Assembly (NCBI GenBank): GCA_937879875.1 | Contig: CALFMN010000184.1 | Span: forward strand, 1 to 20,248 | DNA length: 20,248 nucleotides | Direction: 5' to 3' | DNA from: an uncultured Chloroflexota bacterium | Lineage (GTDB): Bacteria > Chloroflexota > Dehalococcoidia > CAUJGQ01 | The notes under the pieces: model-generated | The model's database searches: none | The model's input: the letters and a program-made list of their open reading frames with translations, nothing else | Told to the model about the DNA's origin: nothing | Shown: piece after piece, positions 1 to 8,210 of the stretch | How positions within the stretch are numbered: the stretch's first letter is position 1 | How the letters are laid out: the number at the start of each line of letters is the position of its first letter | Program-made: the position numbers and the translations under genes

Positions 1-167
1 ATACGCCTCCAAACCATCCGCATACACCCTCACCCACAACCTTGGGCCATACCCCCCGCTTGCGTGTCAGTTGCGTTGCGGTGAAAGCCAGCTACACTTG
101 CTCCAGTCCATGATGGGCTTGGCCCGCGCGGTCAGCGTACGGGCGACCACGCAAGCTGGAGCACCAG
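1..167. other. Left-edge non-coding leader
   Basis: No gene is supported here. The stretch lies upstream of the large regulator and begins at the contig edge. A weak promoter-like pair can be read (TTGCGT at 71-76 and TACACT at 93-98, 16-base spacer), but the match is poor. A GGAG at 158-161 lies six bases before the ATG at 168 and serves as that gene's ribosome binding site. Confidence 0.5.
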
Positions 168-3100
168 ATGCGCTCCAATTTCGCTCCACCTGCACGGGTA
201 AACGACGCCCTCGGCAACGAGCAACCGTACTGGAGCCGCGTCCTGCGCTCGCTGCGCACGACGCGCGGCCTCACGCAGGACGGCTGGAGCGCCCGGCTCG
301 GCGTCGGGCGCACCACGGTCCAGCGCTGGGAGCGAGGCGAGACCGTTCCAGATGCCGCGGCCGAGGCCGCGTTGGTCGCCGTCTGCCGCGAGCTGTCGCT
401 CTTCCGCCCGTTCGAGGGCAGCCCGCTGCAAGGACAGCCGCTCACGCCCGATCTCCTCGGTGAACTGCTGGCGGCCGCCCGCCTTGACGAACGGCCGCAG
501 GCGAGTTCCCAAGCCGGGCACGGGACATCAGGTGTGGTAAGCCTGTCCGGCGGTGCGCCGCCGGCGCTGCCCACCGGCACGATCACCTTTCTCTTCACGG
601 ATGTGGAAGGCAGCACGCGGCTGTGGGAAGCGCATCCCGCAGCGATGCGCGGCGTCATGGCGGGCCATGACGCGCTGCTGACGAGCGTCTTCGAGCGACA
701 CGACGGCGTGGTCGTGCGCCCGCGCGGCGAGGGTGACTCGCTCTTCGCCGTCTTTGTCCGCGCCTCCGATGCGGTGGCCGCCGCGGTTGCGGGGCAGCGG
801 GCGCTCGCCGCAGAAGACTGGGGCACGATCGGTCCGCTGCGGGTGCGGATGGGGCTGCACACCGGCGAGGCCGACCTCCGCGAGGGCGACTACTACGGCT
901 CAGCCGTCAACCGCTGCGCCCGCATCCGCGCTGCCGGGCACGGCGGGCAGATCCTGCTCTCGCAGGCGACCGCAAACTTGACGCGCAATACCATGCCCGC
1001 CGGCGCCATGCTGCGCGATCTGGGTGAGCACCGCCTGCGCGACCTGACCTCGCCGGAGCGCATCTACCAGGTCGAAGCTCCTGAACTGCACCCTCAGTTC
1101 CCGCCGCTGAAGACGCTCGACAGCCTGCCGAACAATTTGCCGCAGCAGCTCACCAGCTTCGTCGGCCGAGAGGCGGAGCTTGACGAACTCGCCGCCTTGC
1201 TTGGCCGCGCCCGGCTCGTCACGCTGGTGGGCACAGGCGGCGTGGGCAAGACGCGGCTGGCGCTGCACGTGGCCGGCGCGCTGCTGGAGCATTACCCCCA
1301 GGGCTGCTGGTTCATCGATCTGGCGCCGCTCTCCGCTCCTGACCTGGTTCCCCAGGCCGTCGCTGCGCCGCTTGGCGTGCAGGAAACGCCGGGCTACCCT
1401 CTGATGCAAGCGCTCGTGCGGGCGTTGAAGTCCCAATGCCTGCTGCTGGTGCTGGACAACTGCGAGCACCTGATCGCCGCCTGCGCCGAGCTAGCCGCCG
1501 CGTTGCTGGCTGGTTGCCCGGAGGTCAGCATCCTCGCCACCAGCCGCGAGGCGCTCGGCATCGGCGGCGAAACGCGCTGGCGCGTCCCCTCCCTGCCGAC
1601 AGCCGCAGCGGACACATTCGAGCAAGACGCATCGGTGGACGCCGTAGCGCAGTTGGCGGGGCCACGCCTGTTCGTGGAGCGCGCCCAGGCGATCCAGCCA
1701 GCATTCGCGCTGACGCCGCAGACGGCGCCGGCGGTGGCGCGGATTTGCCGGCGGCTGGACGGCATTCCGCTGGCGATCGAGCTGGCCGCGGCGCGGGTGC
1801 GCGTGCTCACGCCGGAGCAGATCGCCGGGCGGCTGGACGAGAGCTTCCGGCTGCTGACCGGCGGCAGCCGCACGGCGCCGCCGCGGCAGCAGACGCTGCG
1901 CGGCGCGATCGACTGGAGCTACGATCTGCTCGACGAGTGGGAGCAGACGCTCCTGCGCCGGCTGGCGGTGTTCGCCGGCGGCAGCACGATCGAGGCCGCG
2001 GAAGAGGTGTGCGCCGATGCTGCCCTCCCGGCCGACGACGTGCTCGACGTGTTGACCCGGCTGGTAGATAAGTCGCTGGTGCTGATCGAGGCGGGCGACG
2101 GCAGCAGTCGGGTGCGACTGCTGGAGACGGTGCGCCAATACGCGGCGGAGAAGCTCGGCGATGCCGGCGAGGAGGAAGCGTTCCGCACGCGCCACCGCGA
2201 CTGCTTCGCGGCGCTGGCCGCCCGCTTTGAGCCCTGCCTGAGCGGTGCGGCGAATCCGGAGCCCCTCTATCGGCTGCTGGAGGCGGATCTCGACAACCTG
2301 CGGGCCGCGGTCGAGTGGAGCCGCCGGCCCGGCGACGACAATGCCATCGCGCTGGCGCGCATGGTGACCCATCTCTACATCCTTCTGGGCATCCGCGGCC
2401 GTCGCGGCGAGCTGCTGAGCTGGCTCGAGGATGCCGTGGAGCGCTGCGCCCAGGCGCCGTTGCCGTTGCGCGCCTTGCTGCTTGCCATGACCGCGCAAGA
2501 GATCGCCACCCACGGCGACGTTGACCGCGCCTTGCCGCTGGCCCGCCTGGCGGTGGAGTTGTCTCAAGAGACCGGCGACGCCTGGACGATCGGCCATGCG
2601 CTCAACGCGCAGAGCCGGGTGCTTCAGCTGCACCGCGATCCGCGCGCGATCGCGACCGGCGAGGAGGCCGCGGCGCTGCTGGCCGAGGCGGGTGCGCAGA
2701 ATATGCGCACGGACGCGCTGGTGTTCAGCGCCATGGCGGCCGAGGCGATGCGCGATCTGGCGCGCGCCGTTCCGCTCTTCGAAGAGGCGCTCGCCAACGC
2801 CCGCAGACAAAAGGGGCGCTACACCATTGGCATTTGCCTGCTGTTCTTCGTCCGCCAGGCCCGCCGTGCCGGCGACTACGCGGAGGCCGCCGCCCGGCTG
2901 AAAGAGACTCTTGAGCTGTGGGGCCATGAGAGTCCCTTTTACTTCGCCCATGTCCTTGAGGAAGCCACCAAGATCGCCGCCCGCGTGGGCCAGCCAGAGC
3001 TTGCCGTGCTGCTGGCCAGCGCCGGCGAGAGACAGCGCGGCGCGGCCGGTGCGCCGCTGCTGCAGGCCGATCGCCCCGGCTACGATCGCGCCCTCGATGC

Positions 3101-3248
3101 GGTGCGCGCTGGGCTGGGCGAGGAGGCGTTCACGAAAGCCTGGGCTGCCGGCCAGAGCTGGACGCCGCGGCACGCGGCCGACGAGGTGGCCGCGTTTTTA
3201 GATGACGTGACGCACAACGTGCCTGCGGACGGCCCGCACTCCCCCTGA
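168..3248 (+). CDS. XRE-type HTH / class III nucleotide cyclase / STAND (NB-ARC-like) ATPase / TPR regulator
   Basis: A 1026-residue multidomain signalling protein, probably cytoplasmic (no signal peptide or membrane segment seen). Residues about 21-75 look like an XRE helix-turn-helix (TQDGWSARLGVGRTTVQRWERG). Residues about 137-305 are a class III adenylate/guanylate cyclase: metal Asp145 in FTDVEGST, metal Asp190 in GEGDSLF, the adenine-side Asp241, and the transition-state pair Asn248 and Arg252. The purine-reading lysine position appears to be Arg186. Residues about 330-660 form a STAND ATPase: FVGREAEL at 331, Walker A GTGGVGKT at 355-362, Walker B LLLVLDN near 425-431, and a GIPLAIELAAARV helix. 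The C-terminal ~350 residues are alpha-helical and TPR-like. The family is known for signal-gated, ATP-dependent switching; the signal and target genes cannot be read here. The ATG at 168 is chosen because of GGAG at 158-161. It is monocistronic, with 216 bases before the next gene. Confidence 0.92.
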   Translation: MRSNFAPPARVNDALGNEQPYWSRVLRSLRTTRGLTQDGWSARLGVGRTTVQRWERGETVPDAAAEAALVAVCRELSLFRPFEGSPLQGQPLTPDLLGELLAAARLDERPQASSQAGHGTSGVVSLSGGAPPALPTGTITFLFTDVEGSTRLWEAHPAAMRGVMAGHDALLTSVFERHDGVVVRPRGEGDSLFAVFVRASDAVAAAVAGQRALAAEDWGTIGPLRVRMGLHTGEADLREGDYYGSAVNRCARIRAAGHGGQILLSQATANLTRNTMPAGAMLRDLGEHRLRDLTSPERIYQVEAPELHPQFPPLKTLDSLPNNLPQQLTSFVGREAELDELAALLGRARLVTLVGTGGVGKTRLALHVAGALLEHYPQGCWFIDLAPLSAPDLVPQAVAAPLGVQETPGYPLMQALVRALKSQCLLLVLDNCEHLIAACAELAAALLAGCPEVSILATSREALGIGGETRWRVPSLPTAAADTFEQDASVDAVAQLAGPRLFVERAQAIQPAFALTPQTAPAVARICRRLDGIPLAIELAAARVRVLTPEQIAGRLDESFRLLTGGSRTAPPRQQTLRGAIDWSYDLLDEWEQTLLRRLAVFAGGSTIEAAEEVCADAALPADDVLDVLTRLVDKSLVLIEAGDGSSRVRLLETVRQYAAEKLGDAGEEEAFRTRHRDCFAALAARFEPCLSGAANPEPLYRLLEADLDNLRAAVEWSRRPGDDNAIALARMVTHLYILLGIRGRRGELLSWLEDAVERCAQAPLPLRALLLAMTAQEIATHGDVDRALPLARLAVELSQETGDAWTIGHALNAQSRVLQLHRDPRAIATGEEAAALLAEAGAQNMRTDALVFSAMAAEAMRDLARAVPLFEEALANARRQKGRYTIGICLLFFVRQARRAGDYAEAAARLKETLELWGHESPFYFAHVLEEATKIAARVGQPELAVLLASAGERQRGAAGAPLLQADRPGYDRALDAVRAGLGEEAFTKAWAAGQSWTPRHAADEVAAFLDDVTHNVPADGPHSP

Positions 3249-3464
3249 CCCTTCTCTCCCATCTCGGCCATTGCAAGAACTTGTGGAAATGGGCGAGCGG
3301 GGCGATGCCGGATTGCGCGGTTCGGTACTGTGCGATGCAGCAGCGCTCCTGCAAGCGTGGCTGCGGGCGTATACTCGGCGTATCTCGCCAGCGTCGCGCA
3401 CCCGCCGTCGCGCGTTTCATGCCGTTCTCCGTTCACGTTCAGTGCAGATGCAGAGGAGCGCACG
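3249..3464 (+). promoter_or_regulatory. Intergenic region with a possible promoter for the solute-binding protein
   Basis: The 216 bases between the regulator and the solute-binding protein hold no credible gene. A good -10-like hexamer TATACT is at 3370-3375, inside a short direct repeat (GGCGTAT at 3366-3372 and again just downstream). No convincing -35 is seen at the right distance, so the promoter call is weak. The ribosome binding site AGAGGAG at 3452-3458 is clear. Confidence 0.3.
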
Positions 3465-5297
3465 ATGAGCGATCGGTACGGTACGGACAACTACTGGCTG
3501 CGGCTGGCGGCGAACCGGCTGAGCCGGCGCCGGCTGATGCGGGGCGGCGCCGCGCTGGGGCTGGCGGGCTGCAGCAGCAGCAATAACAACAAAAGCGCGG
3601 CCACGACCGCTCCCGCTGCTGCCACGAGCGCGGGCACTGCCGCGGCATCCGCCACGCGCGCGGCAGCCGCGAGCGGCACGGCGGCGGCTGGCAGTGCGAC
3701 CGCCGCGGCAAGCGGCACGCCTGGCGCCGCAGTGCTGCCCACGGCGCAGGCCAACCTCAAGACCGGCGGCACGATCCAGGGCGTGATCGTCGGCACCGCC
3801 AACCTCGATCCGGTCGCGAACACCACCTACCGCTCGCAATGGCTGGCCGGCTTTCACTACGGCCGCCTCTTTCGCTTCGCCGCGAGCGCCGACCCGCAGA
3901 CGACGTTGAACCGCACGCCCGTGCCCGATCTGGTGGCCGGCTACGAGGTCACACCGGACGGCCTGACCTACACGATGAAGCTGCGCCAGGGCGTCAACTT
4001 CCATCCGCCGCTGTCGCGCCCGCTCACCTCGGCCGATGTGAACGCCAGCTACCAGTACTTCACCGGCAGCGCGAAGAACGTGAACAACGGTGTCTACAAG
4101 CCGATCGTCGACAGCCTGACTACGCCCGACGACTCGACGCTGGTCTGGAAGCTGAAGCTGCCCTACGCGCCGTTCCTCAACAAGCTGGCGAATCCGCAGT
4201 ATCTCTGGATCATGTCCAAAGACGCGGCGACGGACGGCAAGATCGATCCCGCGCAGCAGGCAGTCGGCACCGGGCCGTGGATCTTCGTCAACTCAACGCC
4301 GACGGCGTTCACCTGGAAGAAGAACCCGGACTACTTCCTCAAGGGCCTGCCCTACGCCGACGGCGCCGTGCTCGATATTATCCCCGACACTTCGACGCAG
4401 GAGGCGCAGTTTCAGGCCGGGCGGCTTGATGTGCTCGGCGTGCCGCCCGCGGACGTGGATGCCATCAAGAAGGCGGTGCCGAAGGCGCAGGTGCAGGAGT
4501 ACGACCCGGACGGCATGTCGCTGTTCTTCTTCAGCAACGTCAGCGACGCCAGCAGTCCGTTCAAAGACCCGCGTATGCGCCAGGCCGCCTCGCTGGCCGT
4601 CGACCGGCAGGCGCTGATCGACGCGATCTACAGCGGCAGGGGCGTTTGGGACAACTTGATCAATCCCGGCCTGGGCAAATGGTATCTGGACCCGCAGGGC
4701 AAAGAGATCGGTGAATCGGCCAAATGGTTCAAGCACGATCCGCAACAGGCGAAGCAACTGATCGCCGCCGCCGGCCAGGCCGACACAGAGCTGAAGTATA
4801 TCTATCCGAACAACGCCTACGGCGACCTCTACAACGCGACGGCCGACGCGATCCGCGGCATGCTCTCCGACGCCGGTTTCAAGCTCAGCGTCGTCACCGT
4901 GGACTACCTGAAAGACTGGATCGACGCCACCCACGGCTACGCCTTCCACGGCCTGCCGCCGAACAGTATCGGTTACGCGTTGCAGACGCCGTTTACCGAT
5001 CCCGATGACTTCTTGACGGGCATGCTCACCAAGGATGGCAACCGCAACGCCGAGTTCGTGGACGATGCGGACCTGACGGCGCTGGTGTTGAAGCAACAGG
5101 TCGAGCTGGACGAAGGCAAGCGTCTGCAGGAAGTCTACGACGTGCAGCGGGCGCACGCGGACAAGATGTACTATCCGCCGATCATCTATACCAAGGCGTA
5201 CACGTTCGAGCAGCCCTGGGTGCAGAACTTCTTCGTGGTCGACAACTACAACTTCGGTACGGAGCAGGTCGCGAATATGTCGGTGAACAACAGGTAA
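3465..5297 (+). CDS. ABC transporter substrate-binding lipoprotein, family 5 (peptide/opine/nickel type)
   Basis: A 610-residue extracytoplasmic binding protein of the SBP_bac_5 (DppA/OppA-like) family, expected to deliver a ligand to an ABC permease. The N-terminus has a twin-arginine-like motif SRRRLM (residues 20-25), a short hydrophobic stretch and a lipobox LAGC with Cys36, so lipid anchoring after Tat export is likely. Residues about 37-105 are a low-complexity Ala/Thr/Ser/Gly linker. The mature domain begins near KTGGTIQG and carries the family stretch YEVTPDGLTYTMKLRQGV. The ATG at 3465 is chosen over an upstream in-frame ATG because of AGAGGAG six bases before it and because the signal sequence then starts properly. 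No permease or ATPase gene is in the window, so the partner and ligand are unknown. Length fits the family once the linker is allowed for. Confidence 0.93.
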   Translation: MSDRYGTDNYWLRLAANRLSRRRLMRGGAALGLAGCSSSNNNKSAATTAPAAATSAGTAAASATRAAAASGTAAAGSATAAASGTPGAAVLPTAQANLKTGGTIQGVIVGTANLDPVANTTYRSQWLAGFHYGRLFRFAASADPQTTLNRTPVPDLVAGYEVTPDGLTYTMKLRQGVNFHPPLSRPLTSADVNASYQYFTGSAKNVNNGVYKPIVDSLTTPDDSTLVWKLKLPYAPFLNKLANPQYLWIMSKDAATDGKIDPAQQAVGTGPWIFVNSTPTAFTWKKNPDYFLKGLPYADGAVLDIIPDTSTQEAQFQAGRLDVLGVPPADVDAIKKAVPKAQVQEYDPDGMSLFFFSNVSDASSPFKDPRMRQAASLAVDRQALIDAIYSGRGVWDNLINPGLGKWYLDPQGKEIGESAKWFKHDPQQAKQLIAAAGQADTELKYIYPNNAYGDLYNATADAIRGMLSDAGFKLSVVTVDYLKDWIDATHGYAFHGLPPNSIGYALQTPFTDPDDFLTGMLTKDGNRNAEFVDDADLTALVLKQQVELDEGKRLQEVYDVQRAHADKMYYPPIIYTKAYTFEQPWVQNFFVVDNYNFGTEQVANMSVNNR

Positions 5298-5442
5298 GCG
5301 AGGACCTACTCCGCATGTCGCGGCTGTCGCCTCGCGCCCGTTGCAAATTTCAGGACTGTGCGGGCGCGTCGTAGGCCGGAGCGCCGAAGCCGCCGGTGGT
5401 GTACCGTGGGCGCCGAACGCTTGTGTTGGGCGGGAGGCGGCG

Positions 5443-8130
5443 ATGGCGCGGGGACTGCTGGCGGGGCTGCGGGTCATCGAGCTGGCGAACGGGCTGGGCG
5501 CGGCCTACTGCGGCAAGCTGCTGGCCGACGCCGGCGCCGAGGTGATCGCCGTCGAGCCGCCGGGCGGCAGCCGGCTGCGTGCGCTGGCGCCGTTCGTCCA
5601 TGGCCAGCCCGGAGCCGATCGCGGCCTGCCCTTCATCTATACCGCCCACGGCAAGCGCTTCGAGAAGCTGGCGCTGGACGAACCCGCGGGCCGCGAGCGC
5701 CTGCTGCACCTGCTGACCGTTGCCGACGCCTTCGTCGAAGACGCGGCGCCTGGCAGCCTTGCGGCGCTCGGCATCGACGATGTTTCGGTGGCGGCAGCGA
5801 GGCAGGCAGACGCGCGTATCACCGCTGCGGCAGGTACGCGGCGCGCTGCTGATCGCGCCAGCGGGGTCGTGTGCCATGAGGGACGCACGCCATGCGCCCC
5901 TACCCTCGTCTGGACGAGCCTCACGTCGTTCGGGCAGACGGGGCCGTACAGAGACTGGCCAGCCAGCGCGATCACGTTGCAGGCGCTCTCCGGCTGGCTG
6001 GGTTTCAACGGCGAGCCGGCGCGCGAGCCGCTGCAAACCGGCGGCAACCTGCCGGAGCTGGCCTTCGGCCTGCCCGCCGCTGCCGCGACCATCGCCGCGC
6101 TGATCGGCGCCGGCGCGAACGCGGACGGTGCGCCGCGGCATCTCGACCTCTCGCACTTCGAGGCGGTGCTGACCTGGCAGCCGCCGTTCGGCCTGAGCTA
6201 CCGTTACCGCGGCGGCCAGCCGATTCGCCGCAACGGCAACCGCCTGCTGAGCACGCATCCGTTCACGATCCTGCCGTGCAATCACGGTTCGGAGTTCGTC
6301 GGCGTGATCCATCTGACGCACCTGCAGTGGGAGATGCTCTGCCGGATGATGGGCGCCGAGCAGTTGCTTGACGATCCACGTCTGCAAACCGGCGCCGGCC
6401 GCGTGGCCAACGCCGATCTGATCGACGCGGCGCTGCTGCCCTGGCTGATGGAACGCACGGCCGACGACTGTTTCCACACGGCGCAGTCGTGGCGCATCCC
6501 CTTCGCGCTGGTGCCGGAGGCCGACGCGATCGCCGCCTCGCCGCAGCACGCCGCCCGCGGCTGGCTGGCGGAGCGCGAGCACCCGGCGGCCGGCCGCTAC
6601 GTCGCGCCTGCGGCGCTCGTAGGGAACAGGGAACAGGGAACAGGGAACAGGCTGACAGACCAGACGTGGCCGGAAGAGGAAGCCTCGGCAGGGGCGCTTC
6701 GTGAAGCGCCCTCCATGACACATGATGCAGAGCCGCGAGCAACGCCGACCCGAATGGCCGGTAGCGCCGCGCCCGGCCAGGCAGTCACGCCGGACCAGAC
6801 AAAGACCGCACCGCCTGCCGCCACGCCCCACGCCCCGCGCCCTGCGCCCTCGTCCCTGCCGCTCGCCGGCATCCGCGTGCTCGACCTGACCTCATACTGG
6901 GCCGGGCCGATCGTCGGGCGCTTCATGGCGGATCTGGGCGCGGATGTGATCAAGGTCGAAAGCGTGCAGCGCATCGACGGCTGGCGCGGTTCGTTCGCGC
7001 CCGGCGCCGCCGATCGGCCCTACGAGCATTCGCCCGCGCACAACCAGATCAACGTCAACAAGCGCGGGATCACGCTCAACCTGCGTTCAGAAGCCGGCGT
7101 GGCGCTGTGCAAGCAGCTCGCCGCCGTCTGCGACGTGGTGCTCGAAAACTACTCGCCGCGCGTGATGGCACAGTTCGGGCTCGATTACCCCGTGCTGCAC
7201 GCGCTGAACCCACGGCTGGTGATGCTTTCGCTCTCCGGCTTCGGCGCCAGCGGGCCGTACCGCGACTACGTTTCCTACGCCCTCACCGTGGAATGCATGT
7301 CCGGCGTGCCCGCCGCCACAGGCTACTCTGACGGCACGCCGATGCAGCAGGGCGCCTCGATCGGCGACCCGCTCGGCGGCCTCAACGGCGCTGTGGCAAC
7401 CTTGATGGGACTCTGGCGAGCGCGGCAAACCGGTGAAGGCTGCTGGCTGGACGTCTCGCAGGTCGAGGGCGTGACGGCGCTGCTGGGCGACTGGCTGCTG
7501 ACGTACACGATCAACGGTCGCGTGCCCGAGCGGCGCGGCAACACACATCCGCAGCACTGTCCGCACGGCGTTTATGCCGCAGGGAACAGGGAACAGGGAA
7601 TAGGGAATAGGGGGGACGAGGGAAGCGCCCACCAGGTGGGCTCGGATGATGAGTGGATCGCGATTTCCGTCGAGGATGAGGCGCAGTGGCGGGCACTGTG
7701 CGGCGTGATCGGCCGGACGGAGCTGGCGGACGATCCGCGCTTCGCTGCGCTGCCGGAGCGCCGCGCGAATGCGGCCGCGCTCGACGCGATCATCACGGCG
7801 TGGACGCGCGAGTGCGATAAGTACGCCGCGCAGGCCGCGCTGATTGCCGCGGGCGTGCCGGCGGGCGCCTTGCAGAACAACATCGAGACGCTGAGCGACC
7901 CGCAACTGCTGGCGCGCGGCTTCTGGCAGGAGATCGAGCGCGAGTTCGTCGGCCGGCACCCGCACGGCGGCAGCGGCGTGCTCGTGGACGGCGCCGCGCC
8001 GCCGCTTGTGCGCCCGGCGCCGACGCTGGGCCAGCACACGGCCGAGGTATTGGCCGAGTTGCTGGGTCTCTCCGACTCGGAGCTGGCAGCGTTGGACGCG
8101 CAGCAGGTGATCGGCACGCGGGCGCTGTAG
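5443..8130 (+). CDS. Tandem (two-domain) CaiB/BaiF family CoA-transferase
   Basis: An 895-residue fusion of two family III CoA-transferase domains (residues about 6-392 and 474-895), which move CoA between carboxylic acids. Both domains open with the family start (LAGLRVIELANGLGA and LAGIRVLDLTSYWAG) and have the GPYRD turn. By hand alignment, the position of the catalytic Asp is Asp642 in the second domain (IGDPLGG) but Glu205 in the first (LPELAFG), so the first half may be inactive or structural. The ~80-residue linker (393-473) and two internal loops are encoded by short repeats listed separately. Together these account for much of the excess over two ~400-residue domains. The start is the ATG at 5443, preceded by GGGAGG. 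The 145 bases upstream, after the binding-protein gene, hold no other feature I can support. The substrate is unknown; the Ldh-type dehydrogenase 80 bases downstream may share the pathway. Confidence 0.93.
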   Translation: MARGLLAGLRVIELANGLGAAYCGKLLADAGAEVIAVEPPGGSRLRALAPFVHGQPGADRGLPFIYTAHGKRFEKLALDEPAGRERLLHLLTVADAFVEDAAPGSLAALGIDDVSVAAARQADARITAAAGTRRAADRASGVVCHEGRTPCAPTLVWTSLTSFGQTGPYRDWPASAITLQALSGWLGFNGEPAREPLQTGGNLPELAFGLPAAAATIAALIGAGANADGAPRHLDLSHFEAVLTWQPPFGLSYRYRGGQPIRRNGNRLLSTHPFTILPCNHGSEFVGVIHLTHLQWEMLCRMMGAEQLLDDPRLQTGAGRVANADLIDAALLPWLMERTADDCFHTAQSWRIPFALVPEADAIAASPQHAARGWLAEREHPAAGRYVAPAALVGNREQGTGNRLTDQTWPEEEASAGALREAPSMTHDAEPRATPTRMAGSAAPGQAVTPDQTKTAPPAATPHAPRPAPSSLPLAGIRVLDLTSYWAGPIVGRFMADLGADVIKVESVQRIDGWRGSFAPGAADRPYEHSPAHNQINVNKRGITLNLRSEAGVALCKQLAAVCDVVLENYSPRVMAQFGLDYPVLHALNPRLVMLSLSGFGASGPYRDYVSYALTVECMSGVPAATGYSDGTPMQQGASIGDPLGGLNGAVATLMGLWRARQTGEGCWLDVSQVEGVTALLGDWLLTYTINGRVPERRGNTHPQHCPHGVYAAGNREQGIGNRGDEGSAHQVGSDDEWIAISVEDEAQWRALCGVIGRTELADDPRFAALPERRANAAALDAIITAWTRECDKYAAQAALIAAGVPAGALQNNIETLSDPQLLARGFWQEIEREFVGRHPHGGSGVLVDGAAPPLVRPAPTLGQHTAEVLAELLGLSDSELAALDAQQVIGTRAL
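5866..5904 (+). repeat. Palindromic repeat copy A, inside the CoA-transferase first domain
   Basis: A 39-base unit containing an inverted repeat: AGGGACGCA (5879-5887), loop CGCCA, TGCGCCCCT (5893-5901), eight of nine pairs. Its flank and hairpin match the reverse complement of copy B at 6687-6726 with few differences. It encodes a Cys-containing segment (around GVVCHEGRTPCAP) that interrupts an otherwise ordinary CaiB stretch, and the reading frame is kept. Confidence 0.7.
6622..6651 (+). repeat. Heptanucleotide array (GGGAACA)x4 in the interdomain linker
   Basis: Four perfect tandem copies of GGGAACA followed by GG. Translated in the gene frame the array gives GNREQGTGNR. It lies exactly at the junction between the first CoA-transferase domain and the linker. 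Similar short tandem heptamers are known from cyanobacterial genomes as STRR sequences; any relationship is inference. Confidence 0.9.
6687..6726 (-). repeat. Palindromic repeat copy B, in the CoA-transferase linker
   Basis: The core is a perfect hairpin, GGGCGCTTC (6692-6700), two-base loop, GAAGCGCCC (6703-6711). Read on the minus strand it aligns with copy A at 5866-5904, sharing the leading TG-rich flank ending in CATG, then AGGG and the trailing GCGCCCCT. The two copies are therefore inverted relative to each other within one gene. It encodes part of the disordered linker. Confidence 0.7.
6822..6856 (+). repeat. Second heptanucleotide array (CACGCCC-type, five units) in the linker
   Basis: Five consecutive heptads ending in CCC: CACGCCC, CACGCCC, CGCGCCC, TGCGCCC, TCGTCCC. 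The first two are identical and the rest are progressively diverged. They encode a Pro/Ala-rich stretch just before the second CoA-transferase domain. Confidence 0.65.
7582..7609 (+). repeat. Heptanucleotide array (GGGAACA)x2(GGGAATA)x2 in the second CoA-transferase domain
   Basis: Two copies of GGGAACA followed by two of GGGAATA, then a run of six G. In frame it encodes GNREQGIGNR, almost the same peptide as the linker array at 6622. It interrupts the loop between CPHGVYA and DDEWIAI, which are adjacent in ordinary family members. A small palindrome (GCCCACC-A-GGTGGGC, 7627-7641) follows within the same loop. Confidence 0.9.
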
Positions 8131-8210
8131 CGGCGCAGGAATTCAGCCGCCTGCCTGGCACGCGTGCTAACGTTTAGGCAGGTCAACGAAGGCTCTGGAG
8201 GAGCGCACTG

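Noticed and set aside
1491..3173. A 560-codon open frame on the minus strand within the regulator gene
   Set aside because: It is antisense to the ATPase and TPR-like coding region and has an Arg/Gln/Ala-rich composition without recognisable domains.
6622..7609. The repeated arrays as a CRISPR
   Set aside because: Units are seven bases in direct tandem with no spacers, and no cas gene is present.
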